Positions 25,396-33,057 of a stretch of 64,000 bases of DNA are shown piece after piece; the stretch's first letter is position 1, and every line of letters starts with the position of its first letter. This DNA comes from Bacillota bacterium. GTDB taxonomy: Bacteria; Bacillota; Sulfobacillia; JAJZYS01; JAILZS01. The notes below the pieces were generated by a model, which made no database searches, had not been told where the DNA came from, and saw nothing but the letters and a program-made list of their open reading frames with translations. The stretch spans positions 1 through 64,000 of the forward strand of contig JAILZS010000008.1 of assembly GCA_023512375.1 (NCBI GenBank). Reading direction: 5' to 3'. A program made the position numbers and the translations under genes.

Positions 25396-25745
25396 CCCCC
25401 GGCGGGCGTTTCCACCGCCTCCGTCACCGCCGCCGACAGCGTCACCGCCGACCCCAGCCCAGGCAGGTCCGGCACGAGGACGGGGAAGTCCCCCGTCGCC
25501 GTCACCGTCACCGTCGAACCGAGCCCGCCCCCACCCGTCACCCGCACGTTCAGGTTCTGCACCGTGGGCGCGTTGGCCGCCACCGCCGCCTGGACGCTCG
25601 CCTGCGGTGCGCCGAAGGCGGCCAGTTGCGCCCCCTCCCGCACCCCCTGGGTGAGGGCGAGCTGGGCGTTGAGCACGAGGCCGAACTGCACGATGCCGAA
25701 CGCCAGGAGCATGAGGACGGGCGCAACGAGGGCGAACTCCAGCAC
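25392..25745 (-). CDS. tadE: TadE-like pseudopilin
   Basis: 117 residues with an N-terminal hydrophobic TadE anchor LEFALVAPVLMLLAFGIVQFG and the family motif LALTQGVREGAQLAA. The codons before the GTG would spell the usual RGQ-A lead of TadE proteins but contain no start codon back to the stop at 25830. GGGAGGT sits seven bases before the GTG at 25745, so the shortened N-terminus is real and lacks the normal glycine of a prepilin cleavage site. Confidence 0.87.
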   Translation of the reverse strand: MLEFALVAPVLMLLAFGIVQFGLVLNAQLALTQGVREGAQLAAFGAPQASVQAAVAANAPTVQNLNVRVTGGGGLGSTVTVTATGDFPVLVPDLPGLGSAVTLSAAVTEAVETPAGG

Positions 25746-25848
25746 GGCCTGACCTCCCTGGCCGCCCCGGCCGCCCGCTCCGGCCGCCGTCCGCCGCGCG
25801 CCCGTCCCGGATCCCCCCCGCCCCGTCGGCTAGAGCGCGTTCACGCGG

Positions 25849-26055
25849 TTAGGGGCTTGGTGAGACGCAGCTTGACTCTGGAGACGAGACGCAGCTGCTG
25901 ACCTGGCCGAAGACCCCCTTGAGTCCCCCGCTGAGAGTGAACAGCGCCCCCGCCACGATCAACGCCACCACGCCGATGATGAGGCCGTACTCCACCATCG
26001 TCTGCCCCGACTCGTCGCGCCGCAGGCGCCCGAGCCACCGTCCCAGCCATGCCAT
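25849..26055 (-). CDS. flp: Flp-type pilin
   Basis: 68-residue major pilin precursor. Basic leader (WLGRWLGRLRRDES), then the Flp processing motif G-x4-EY as G/QTMVEYGLIIG with the cleavage site after the glycine (~residue 20), a hydrophobic helix, and FTLSGGLKGVFGQ. The C-terminus is unusual: SSCVS occurs twice, separated by SPE, ending in PSP, giving two cysteines. It is the first gene of the pilus unit. The prepilin peptidase (TadV/CpaA) is not in the window. Confidence 0.93.
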   Translation of the reverse strand: MAWLGRWLGRLRRDESGQTMVEYGLIIGVVALIVAGALFTLSGGLKGVFGQVSSCVSSPESSCVSPSP

Positions 26056-26079
26056 CCCCGCCACTCCCTTCCGCCTGCC

Positions 26080-26103
26080 GGCGCCCGACACGGGTCGGGC
26101 GCC
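26080..26103 (-). other. 10-bp perfect hairpin in the flp leader
   Basis: GGCGCCCGAC / GTCGGGCGCC with a 4-base loop, ending 25 bases before the flp start codon. No T-run follows, so it is not a standard terminator. It may stabilise the abundant pilin mRNA 5' end or act as an attenuator. The 150 bases further upstream are AT-richer than the surroundings and may hold the flp promoter; a weak TTGCGG-18-TACAAA is visible. Confidence 0.55.
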
Positions 26104-26255
26104 CCCCGTCTCCCGGGTAGCCTCTTTGTACATTGGGTCTATCCCTGCCCGCAAGCACGATTTTCCACCAAAGGAAGGTTCCACCGCCGCCCCGCACCCC
26201 CGCGCGGCGGAAATCGCCACTTCCTGTCGCCTTATACGCGATTCTTATTTGCGCA

Positions 26256-27086
26256 TTACACGGAAAGGGATCCCTGGCGCAGGACGTCGGCGACGAGAGC
26301 GCAAAGCGCCTCGGCCCCCGCGCCGTAGCCCGCCACCGCCTCGAGCGCCGCCTGCGCCCGCCCGCGCGCGTACGCCTCCGTCTCCCGCCTCCCCAGGCGC
26401 GCAAGGAGCGAGGGGCGGCCGTCGTCCTCCGCCGCGTCGGCCAGGTCGTCCACCGCCTGGTAGAGGGCGCCGAACGCCTCCCCGAACGCGGTGAGGGCGG
26501 CCAGGTCCGCCGGCCGCGCCCCCGCCGCCAGGCCGCCCAGGCGGGCGCTGGCCCGGAACAGGGCGCCGGTCTTCCTGCGGTGCAGGTCGTGGATCTCCTC
26601 CAGGCCCGCATCCGGCCCGAGCAGGAGATCGAGGTGCTGGCCGCCCACCATGCCCTGGGCTCCCGCCGCCCGGGCCAACTCCGCCACCAGCGGGGCCGAA
26701 GCCGGGTCTTCCGCCAGGACGCCGAAGGCCAGGGCCTGGAGCCCGTCCCCCACGAGGATGGCCTCTGCCTCGCCGAAGGCGCGGTGGGTCGAGGGACGGC
26801 CGCGGCGTTCGGCGGCGTTGTCCATCGCCGGCAGGTCGTCGTGCACGAGGGAGTAGGCGTGCACGCACTCCACCGCCACGGCCGCGCGCCACGCCAGGGG
26901 CGGGGGCTCCCCCCCGCCGGCGGCCTCAGCCGCCCCCAGGACCAGAAGCGGTCGCAGACGCTTTCCCCCGCCCAAAAGGGCGTAGGCCATGGCCCGGCGC
27001 AACCCTTCAGGGGCCGCGTCCGGCAGGGCGGCCTCAAGCCGACCCTCCAGCTCCCGCCGCCACAGCGCCAGCCGTTCGGCCGTCAC
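26256..27086 (-). CDS. ispA: Polyprenyl (farnesyl/geranyl) diphosphate synthase
   Basis: Short-chain trans-prenyl synthase condensing IPP with allylic diphosphates, 276 residues. First aspartate-rich motif DDLPAMD (83-89) followed by RRGRPSTH, second motif DDLAD in YQAVDDLAD, and the IPP-binding KRLRP (42-46). Where E. coli-type enzymes have a longer acidic run after the first motif, this one reads NAAE, still allowing the DDx4D metal site. GTG start in a GTGA overlap with xseB. In OLE-bearing genomes OLE normally follows ispA; here the tad locus does. Confidence 0.93.
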   Translation of the reverse strand: MTAERLALWRRELEGRLEAALPDAAPEGLRRAMAYALLGGGKRLRPLLVLGAAEAAGGGEPPPLAWRAAVAVECVHAYSLVHDDLPAMDNAAERRGRPSTHRAFGEAEAILVGDGLQALAFGVLAEDPASAPLVAELARAAGAQGMVGGQHLDLLLGPDAGLEEIHDLHRRKTGALFRASARLGGLAAGARPADLAALTAFGEAFGALYQAVDDLADAAEDDGRPSLLARLGRRETEAYARGRAQAALEAVAGYGAGAEALCALVADVLRQGSLSV

Positions 27087-27352
27087 CTGAGCGGGCTCGA
27101 ACCTTCCTCGCCCTCCACCTCCGCCACGCCGCCATCGGCCAAGAGGGCTTCGATTCGCCCCTCCGCCCCTTTCAGGTGGCGCTCCGCCGCCCGAGCCAGG
27201 CGCACTCCCTCCTCGTACAGGGCGAGCGCCTCCGCCAGCTTGAGCTCGCCCCGCTCCAGGGCGGCCACGATCTCCTCCAGGCGCTCCATGGCGGCCTCGA
27301 ACTCCACCTCCGGCTCGGCCGCATCCTCCCGGGCCGCCTCTTCCGTCGCCAC
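27083..27352 (-). CDS. xseB: Exodeoxyribonuclease VII small subunit
   Basis: 89-residue helical protein with the XseB core FEAAMERLEEIVAALERGEL and LALYEEGVRLARAAERHL. It forms a complex with XseA to degrade single-stranded DNA. GTG start with GAGGAG immediately before; the acidic C-tail is longer than usual. Confidence 0.93.
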   Translation of the reverse strand: MATEEAAREDAAEPEVEFEAAMERLEEIVAALERGELKLAEALALYEEGVRLARAAERHLKGAEGRIEALLADGGVAEVEGEEGSSPLR

Positions 27353-27380
27353 CGCTCCTCCCCCTCTCGCGCTCCCGACC

Positions 27381-28628
27381 CTAGCCCTCGCCCTCGGCCG
27401 TCACCGCCTCCACCCGGACCGCCAGGGCGCCGTCGCGCATCTCCACCCTCAGCCCCTCGCCCACCCGCGCCTGGGCCGCGCGCACCAGGGGCGTACCGTC
27501 GGGGCGCCGCACGAGCGCGTAGCCGCGGGCGAGCACCGCCAGGGGCGAGAGCGCCTCCAGGCGTTCCGCCGCCCCGGCCAGGCGGCGGCCGGCGCGTTCC
27601 AGGCGGAGGGAGAGGGCGCGGGCGAGGGCGCGCTCCAGGCCGTCCAGCCGCTCCCACTCCCGCTCCACCCGCGCTCGAGGCCGGCGCAGCGGCGGACGGG
27701 AGAGGAGGGCGCTCAACCGCAGCGCCTCGCGCCGGTGGCGCTGGCGCAGGGCGTGGGCCAGCCGCGCCCGCGCCGCCGCCACCGCCTGGGCGAGGGCGCG
27801 CCCGTCGGGCACCGCCATCTCCGCCGCCGCGCTGGGGGTCGGCGCCCTGGCGTCCGCCGCATGGTCGACCAGCGTCCAATCCGTCTGGTGGCCTACGGCG
27901 GCGATCACCGGCACGGGCGAGGCCGCCACCGCCCGCACCACCGCTTCATGGTTGAAGGCGCTCAGGTCTTCCGCCGCGCCGCCCCCGCGCCCCACGATGA
28001 CCACGTCCACCCCGGCGCGGCCGATGCGCGTAAGCGCGTCCACGATCTCCGCCGGCGCCGCCTCCCCCTGCACCTGGCACGGCGCCACCAGGATGGAAAC
28101 GGTGGGCAGGCGGCGGCGCACCACCGCCACCACGTCGCGCAGGGCGGCGCCGCTCAAGGAGGTGACCACGCCTACGCGCCGAGGCAGGCGGGGAAGACGC
28201 CGCTTGCGGGCGGGGTCGAACAGCCCCTCCCGCTCCAGCCGCTCCCGCAGCGCCTTGAGGGCGAGGAAATGGGCCCCCACGCCCGCCGGCAACAGCTCCT
28301 GCACCACCAGCTCCACGCTGCCGTCGCGCTCGTACACGGTGACGGCGCCGCGGGCCAGGACATCCATCCCGGGGGCGGGCTCGAAGGCGAGGGAACGGCC
28401 GGCGCTCTGAAACATGACCGCCCGGAGGGAGAGCGCCCCCTCCTTCAGCGTGAAGTAGCGGTGGCCGGAGGGGGCGTGGAGCTTGTAGGTGGAGATCTCG
28501 CCCCGCACCCAGACCGAGGCGAAGGCCGGCTCCGATTCCAGGCGCGCGCGCGCCGTGCGCAGAAGTTGGGCGACGGTGAACACCCGCGCCCCCTCCGCCA
28601 TGGCGCCGGGCGCCAGGGCGCCGCTCAC
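27381..28628 (-). CDS. xseA: Exodeoxyribonuclease VII large subunit
   Basis: 415 residues: N-terminal OB-fold (VFTVAQLLRTARARLE through the VWVRGEIS and HRYFTLK blocks, ~16-65), then the catalytic domain with RVGVVTSLSGAALRDV, VIVGRGGGAAEDLSAFN and VPVIAAVGHQTDWTLVD, and a helical C-terminal arm. The GTG start overlaps the folD stop by four bases; an ATG nine codons later is an alternative. Confidence 0.95.
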   Translation of the reverse strand: MSGALAPGAMAEGARVFTVAQLLRTARARLESEPAFASVWVRGEISTYKLHAPSGHRYFTLKEGALSLRAVMFQSAGRSLAFEPAPGMDVLARGAVTVYERDGSVELVVQELLPAGVGAHFLALKALRERLEREGLFDPARKRRLPRLPRRVGVVTSLSGAALRDVVAVVRRRLPTVSILVAPCQVQGEAAPAEIVDALTRIGRAGVDVVIVGRGGGAAEDLSAFNHEAVVRAVAASPVPVIAAVGHQTDWTLVDHAADARAPTPSAAAEMAVPDGRALAQAVAAARARLAHALRQRHRREALRLSALLSRPPLRRPRARVEREWERLDGLERALARALSLRLERAGRRLAGAAERLEALSPLAVLARGYALVRRPDGTPLVRAAQARVGEGLRVEMRDGALAVRVEAVTAEGEG

Positions 28629-29464
28629 GCCCCCACCGCCTCCAGGGCGTTGAGCAGGAGGTACGAGACGGTGACCGGGCCCACGCCGCCGGGTACGGGC
28701 GTATAGGCCGAGGCCACGGCGGCCACCTCGCCGGCCACGTCGCCGAGGAGCCGGCCCTCCACCTCCGTCACCCCCACGTCCACCACCACGGCGCCCGGGC
28801 GCAGGGCGGAGGCCGACACCACCCCCGGGCGACCGGCGGCCGCCACCACCACGTCGGCGTCGCGCACCGCCGCCTCTACGCCGTGCTCGGGCCGGTGGAC
28901 GACGTGCACCTGTGCCCCCGCCCCCAGGAGCATGAGGAGGGTCGGCAGCCCCGCCGTCCGGCCCGCCCCCACGAGGGTCACTCGGGAGCGCCCCAGGTCG
29001 ACGCCCGCCTGGGCGAGAATGGCCATCACCGCCCGGGCGGTGGCGGGCGCGCGGGCCGTCGGATCGACGGCCAGGCGCCCGAGCCAGGCGGGCGACAGCG
29101 CATCCACGTCCTTGCGCGGATCCAGCGCCTCCAGCACCCGTTCCCGCTCCAGGGCGGGCGGCAGCGGCCAGGACACGAGCACGCCGTCCACCTCCGGGTC
29201 GGCGTTCAGACGGGCCAGCCGCTCCCGCGCCGTCGCCGTGTCGACGGGCGGGTAGAGCGCCTCCAGGCGGAAAGCGAAGCCGGCCGCCTCGGCCGCGCGC
29301 GCCTGCGTCTCGAGGTAGGAGCGCTCGCCCCCCGTGGGGTCGACGGCGAACGCCACCAGGCGCGGCGCCCGACCGCCGCGCGCCAGGTGGACGCGCAGGC
29401 GCGCCGCCACCTCGGCCCGCACCTGGGACGCGAGGCCGCGGCCGCCCAAGCGGCGGGCGGTCAC
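28625..29464 (-). CDS. folD: FolD-like methylene-THF dehydrogenase/cyclohydrolase, divergent active site
   Basis: 279 residues with FolD architecture: N-terminal catalytic domain, Rossmann NAD(P) domain and the C-terminal TPVPGGVGPVTV signature. Key residues differ from the family. The YxxxK motif reads YLETQ (Y50, Q54), so the catalytic lysine is a glutamine; VQLPLP reads VSWPLP; KDVDGFHP reads KDVDALSP; PCTP reads APAT. In human MTHFD1 a lysine-to-glutamine change at the equivalent position abolishes cyclohydrolase but keeps dehydrogenase activity, as I recall. It may be dehydrogenase-only or altered in substrate. GTG start coupled to nusB (GTGA). Confidence 0.88.
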   Translation of the reverse strand: MTARRLGGRGLASQVRAEVAARLRVHLARGGRAPRLVAFAVDPTGGERSYLETQARAAEAAGFAFRLEALYPPVDTATARERLARLNADPEVDGVLVSWPLPPALERERVLEALDPRKDVDALSPAWLGRLAVDPTARAPATARAVMAILAQAGVDLGRSRVTLVGAGRTAGLPTLLMLLGAGAQVHVVHRPEHGVEAAVRDADVVVAAAGRPGVVSASALRPGAVVVDVGVTEVEGRLLGDVAGEVAAVASAYTPVPGGVGPVTVSYLLLNALEAVGA

Positions 29465-29967
29465 GCCCCGCCCCCCTGCCCCCGGGGCGCGGCCGCCGTG
29501 TGCGCCGCCCCCCCCGCCCCGGCGGGGCGGGGGGCCAGCGCCCCCAACACGCCGTTCACGAACCGCGGCGACTCGGCCGTGGAGTACTGGCGCGCCAGCT
29601 CCACCGCCTCCGCCACCGCCACCGCCGCGGGCGTGTCCGTGTACATGAGCTCGTACGCCCCCAGACGGAGGATGGCGCGGTCCACCGCCGCCATGCGGGC
29701 CACGCCCCAATCGGGCGCCACGGCGTCCAGCAGGGGGTCGATGACCTCGCGTCGGTCGACCGCGCCCGCCACGAGGGCCCGCGCGAAGGCGGCGGCCTCC
29801 GGGTCGCGCGCCGCCGACGCCTCGCGCTCCGGCGCCACCGCCTCCATGCGCGCCGCCGCCTCCACCAGCGCCTCGGCTTCCCCGCCCCCCTGGGCGTCCC
29901 ACATGAACAGGGCCTTCATCGCCCACCGCCGGCCCCGGCGCCGGGCCCGCACTTCCCCTTCGGCCAT
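29461..29967 (-). CDS. nusB: Transcription antitermination factor NusB
   Basis: 168 residues: an arginine-rich N-terminus, then the helical NusB fold with RRWAMKALFMWD and the C-terminal signature AAVDRAILRLGAYELMYTDTPAAVAVAEAVELARQ (in parts, ~95-130) and FVNGVLGAL. It binds boxA RNA with S10 in ribosomal RNA antitermination. Its place between the asp23-like gene and folD is conserved in Bacillota. Confidence 0.94.
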   Translation of the reverse strand: MAEGEVRARRRGRRWAMKALFMWDAQGGGEAEALVEAAARMEAVAPEREASAARDPEAAAFARALVAGAVDRREVIDPLLDAVAPDWGVARMAAVDRAILRLGAYELMYTDTPAAVAVAEAVELARQYSTAESPRFVNGVLGALAPRPAGAGGAAHTAAAPRGQGGGA

Positions 29968-29979
29968 CGTCGCCTCGCC

Positions 29980-30366
29980 CTACCCCTTTGCGCCGCCTTC
30001 GCCCGCCACGACCTCCACCCCGGTGACGTGGACGTTCACCGCCCGCACCCGGAGGCCGGTCATGCCCTCCACCGCCGCCTTCACGTTCTCCTGCACCCGC
30101 GCCGCCACCTCGGGGATGCGCACGCCGTAGCGTACGGTCAGGGTGAGGTCGATCGACGCCTCCCCCTCGTCCACCTCCACGCGCACGCCCTTCTGCGGGT
30201 TGCGCCGCCCCAGCATCTCGCTCAGGCCGCCCACGAGGCCGCCGCTCATGGCCACCACCCCGTCCACCTCCGTGGCGGCGATGGCGGCCACCGTGGACAC
30301 CACCTCGTCGGCGATCTTCACCACCGCCCGCCCCGGGTCGCCGGTGCGCGTCTCCTCCCCAGGCAT
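29980..30366 (-). CDS. Asp23/Gls24 family protein (YqhY-like)
   Basis: 128-residue Asp23 protein with VVKIADEVVSTVAAIAATEVDGVVAMSGG and the C-terminal VRYGVRIPEVAARVQENVKAAVEGMTGL core (quoted in parts). YqhY of Bacillus is encoded beside accB-accC and affects acetyl-CoA carboxylase; the same neighbourhood is kept here with accC immediately upstream. Confidence 0.92.
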   Translation of the reverse strand: MPGEETRTGDPGRAVVKIADEVVSTVAAIAATEVDGVVAMSGGLVGGLSEMLGRRNPQKGVRVEVDEGEASIDLTLTVRYGVRIPEVAARVQENVKAAVEGMTGLRVRAVNVHVTGVEVVAGEGGAKG

Positions 30367-30394
30367 CGTACCACCCCCGCCCTAGCCTCCCCGC

Positions 30395-31783
30395 CTACCC
30401 TCCGGACGCCTCCCGGTCGGCGGCGTGCACCGCCCGCACCCGTCCGGCCACGAGGTCCTCCAGGTACTCGATGTCCACCTCCCCGGCCACGAACGCCGGG
30501 TCGTCGAGGATGCGGCGGTGCAGGGGGATGGTCGTGGTGACGCCCTCCACCCGGAACTCGGCCAGGGCGCGGCGCATGCGCGCCACCGCCTCGGCCCGGT
30601 CGCGCCCGTGCACGATCACTTTGGCGAGGAGCGAGTCGTAGTAGGGCGATACGGTGTCGCCCGCCTCCACCCCCTGGTCGACCCGTACGCCGGGGCCGGC
30701 CGGCGGGTCGAAGCGGGTGATCCGGCCGGGGGAGGGGCGGAAGTCCCGATCGGGGTCCTCGGCGTTGATTCGGCACTCGATCGCCCAGCCGCGCATCTCA
30801 ACCGCTGCCGGGTCGAACGACAGCGGTTCGCCCGACGCCACGCGCAGCTGCTCCTTCACGATGTCGATACCCGTCACCCATTCCGTGCAGGGGTGCTCCA
30901 CCTGCACCCGGGTGTTCATCTCGATGAAGTAGAACTGGCCGTCGCGGTCGAGCAGGAACTCCACCGTGCCCGCCCCCACGTACCCCACGGCCTGCGCCAC
31001 GCGCACCGCGGCCTCTTCCATGCGGTGGCGGAGCTGCGGCGTCAGGGGGACGGCGGGCGCTTCCTCCAAGAGCTTCTGGCGCCGCCGCTGCAGGGACGAC
31101 TCCCTCTCGCCCAGGGCGGCGCAGCGCCCGCCGCCGTCGGCCAGCACCTGGATCTCCACGTGGCGCGGGCGCTCGAGCAGGCGCTCGATGTACAGGTCAC
31201 CCTGCCCGAAGGCCGCCTCGGCCTCGCGCGTGGCGCGCTCGATCGCCTCGTCCAGCTCCTCCATGCGGCGTACCACGCGGATGCCCCGACCGCCGCCGCC
31301 CGCGCTCGCCTTCACCATCAGCGGCAGGCCCACGCGCTCGGCCACCGCACGCGCCTCCGCCGCACTGCGCACCACGCCGTCGCTCCCCGGGATCACCGGT
31401 GCCCCGGCGGCGCGTGCCGTCTCCCGCGCGGCCGCCTTGTCCCCCATGCGCCGGATGGCCTCGGCGGACGGCCCCACGAACGTGATGCCCCACAGCTCGC
31501 ACAGGCTGGGCAGGTGCGGGTTTTCGCTCAAGAAGCCGTAACCCGGGTGGAGGGCGTCCACCCGCGCCTGCGTCGCCGCGTTGAGGATGGCCGGCAGCGA
31601 GAGATAGCTCTGACGCGCCGGCGCCGGCCCGATCGGCACGGCCTCATCGGCCATGCGCACAGGCATGGACCCGGCGTCCGCCTCCGAGTACACGGCCACG
31701 GTCGTGATGCCCAGTTCGCGCGCCGCCCGGATGACGCGCACCGCGATCTCGCCTCGATTCGCCACGAGCAGGCGGCGGATCAC
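30395..31783 (-). CDS. accC: Acetyl-CoA carboxylase biotin carboxylase subunit
   Basis: 462-residue ATP-grasp enzyme carboxylating biotin on the carrier protein. N-terminal domain LLVANRGEIAVRVIRAARE, glycine-rich ATP loop KASAGGGGRGIRVV, catalytic segment QRRRQKLLEEAPA and FIEMNTRVQVEH, with the C-terminal barrel sandwich domain. The GTG at 31783 is preceded by GGAGGG. The accB gene that usually precedes accC is absent: the 123 bases up to spoIIIAH hold only a CCGGGC/GCCCGG hairpin. Confidence 0.96.
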   Translation of the reverse strand: MIRRLLVANRGEIAVRVIRAARELGITTVAVYSEADAGSMPVRMADEAVPIGPAPARQSYLSLPAILNAATQARVDALHPGYGFLSENPHLPSLCELWGITFVGPSAEAIRRMGDKAAARETARAAGAPVIPGSDGVVRSAAEARAVAERVGLPLMVKASAGGGGRGIRVVRRMEELDEAIERATREAEAAFGQGDLYIERLLERPRHVEIQVLADGGGRCAALGERESSLQRRRQKLLEEAPAVPLTPQLRHRMEEAAVRVAQAVGYVGAGTVEFLLDRDGQFYFIEMNTRVQVEHPCTEWVTGIDIVKEQLRVASGEPLSFDPAAVEMRGWAIECRINAEDPDRDFRPSPGRITRFDPPAGPGVRVDQGVEAGDTVSPYYDSLLAKVIVHGRDRAEAVARMRRALAEFRVEGVTTTIPLHRRILDDPAFVAGEVDIEYLEDLVAGRVRAVHAADREASGG

Positions 31784-31906
31784 GCCTTCGTCCCTCCCTC
31801 GCGCGCCGAGGCCCGGGCGCGGGCCCGGGCGCGCGTCGCCGTCCGTCCTTGTCGTCCTCGCTCGGTCCCGGTCTTCATTCGCCCCCGGCGCGCCCAACCC
31901 CTGCGA

Positions 31907-32428
31907 CTACGCCCGGGGGCGGATGAGCACGCTCCAGGGGGCGATGCCGGCCAGGTTCCACAGGTCGGTTCCGATGCGCTCGGCCATCCCCACCGTCATG
32001 TTGCGGGCGGGCAGGACCACCATGGCATGGCCGTTGGAGATCACCACCGCCGACTCGGGCACGCCCTGGCCGGCCAGCACCTGCTCCACCTCGCTCTCCT
32101 CCCGCGCCCACCTCGCCAGCGCCGCCAGGTCCTCTGCCGCCGTCGCCCGCTGCCCCTCGGCCGCATGGGCGTCGTTGAGGATGCCCCGGAGCAGCGCCTC
32201 CTCCTGCGCCTCCGCGCGCTGGCGTGCCAGCCGGAAGAGGATGTAGTAGCCCGCCCCCGACGCCGACGCCACGCTCCCGCGCGCCGCCCCCGCGCCCGCC
32301 CCCGCCTTGCCGGGGGCGGGCGACGCCATCTCCGGCCCGCGCGTGCGCAGGACGAAGGCCAGCGCCCCCGCGACCACCGCCAGGAACAGGGCGAGACGCG
32401 CGATCCGCCCCACGATCGCCCGCTTCAT
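31907..32428 (-). CDS. spoIIIAH: Stage III sporulation protein AH
   Basis: 173 residues: N-terminal membrane helix (~7-27), linker, then the YscJ/FliF-like domain beginning with YYILFRLARQRAEAQE. It forms the mother-cell side of the SpoIIQ-SpoIIIAH channel between mother cell and forespore. Last gene of the spoIIIA operon, coupled to spoIIIAG by a 4-base overlap. Confidence 0.9.
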   Translation of the reverse strand: MKRAIVGRIARLALFLAVVAGALAFVLRTRGPEMASPAPGKAGAGAGAARGSVASASGAGYYILFRLARQRAEAQEEALLRGILNDAHAAEGQRATAAEDLAALARWAREESEVEQVLAGQGVPESAVVISNGHAMVVLPARNMTVGMAERIGTDLWNLAGIAPWSVLIRPRA

Positions 32429-33024
32429 CCGCCGTCGGCCCCCCTTCTCCCCGGTAGGACGAACACCTGGTTGGCGGCCAGCCCCAGCAGGGTCTCGACC
32501 GCCTGCGTGAGCTCTGCCCGCACAGCCGGGGACTCAGCCCCCGGCGCCACCACCACCGCCCCCACCACCGGGGGCGCCGTCTCGCCCGTGGCCACGGGCA
32601 CCTGCCCCGGCCCGTAGGCCAGGGCTTGCTGCTCGCTCGTGTCCACGCCTCCCCCCTGCACCTGACGGCTGAGGGACGTGTCGCGCGCCAGCTGGCGCGA
32701 CGGGCTGCGCGCCACCGTCACCGCCACCCACACCTTGCCCGCCCCCGCCACCTGGTCCAGCACGCCGGCCACATACGCGTCGAGATCCGCCTCGTAGGCG
32801 AGCACCGGGTCGCTCGGCGCCGCCGGCGCGGGCGCCGCGACCCGGGGACGGGCGGGCCTAGCCCTGGCCGGCGCCTTTGGGGTCGGCGAGCCCGTGCCGA
32901 CCAGGCCGCTCAGGAGAACGAGCAGCAGGCCCGCCGCCCCCAGGGCCAGGATGAGCCGCCAGCGGCCGCCGACCTCGCCCGCGCCGCCGGGCCACCGGGA
33001 GGCGCCCTGCCCCCTCCCCGCCAT
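32425..33024 (-). CDS. spoIIIAG: Stage III sporulation protein AG
   Basis: 199 residues: membrane helix (~22-43), alanine/proline linker, then the ring-forming domain with VLAYEADLDAYVAGVLDQVAGAGKVWVAV (in parts) and VVGAVVVAPGAESPAVRAELTQAVETLLGL, a typical SpoIIIAG end. It forms the large SpoIIIAG ring of the feeding-tube apparatus. The ATG at 33024 is preferred (GGAAGGGG upstream) over one eight codons earlier. Confidence 0.9.
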   Translation of the reverse strand: MAGRGQGASRWPGGAGEVGGRWRLILALGAAGLLLVLLSGLVGTGSPTPKAPARARPARPRVAAPAPAAPSDPVLAYEADLDAYVAGVLDQVAGAGKVWVAVTVARSPSRQLARDTSLSRQVQGGGVDTSEQQALAYGPGQVPVATGETAPPVVGAVVVAPGAESPAVRAELTQAVETLLGLAANQVFVLPGRRGADGG

Positions 33025-33057
33025 GCCGCCACCCCTTCCGCTTGGCATGGGAGACGC

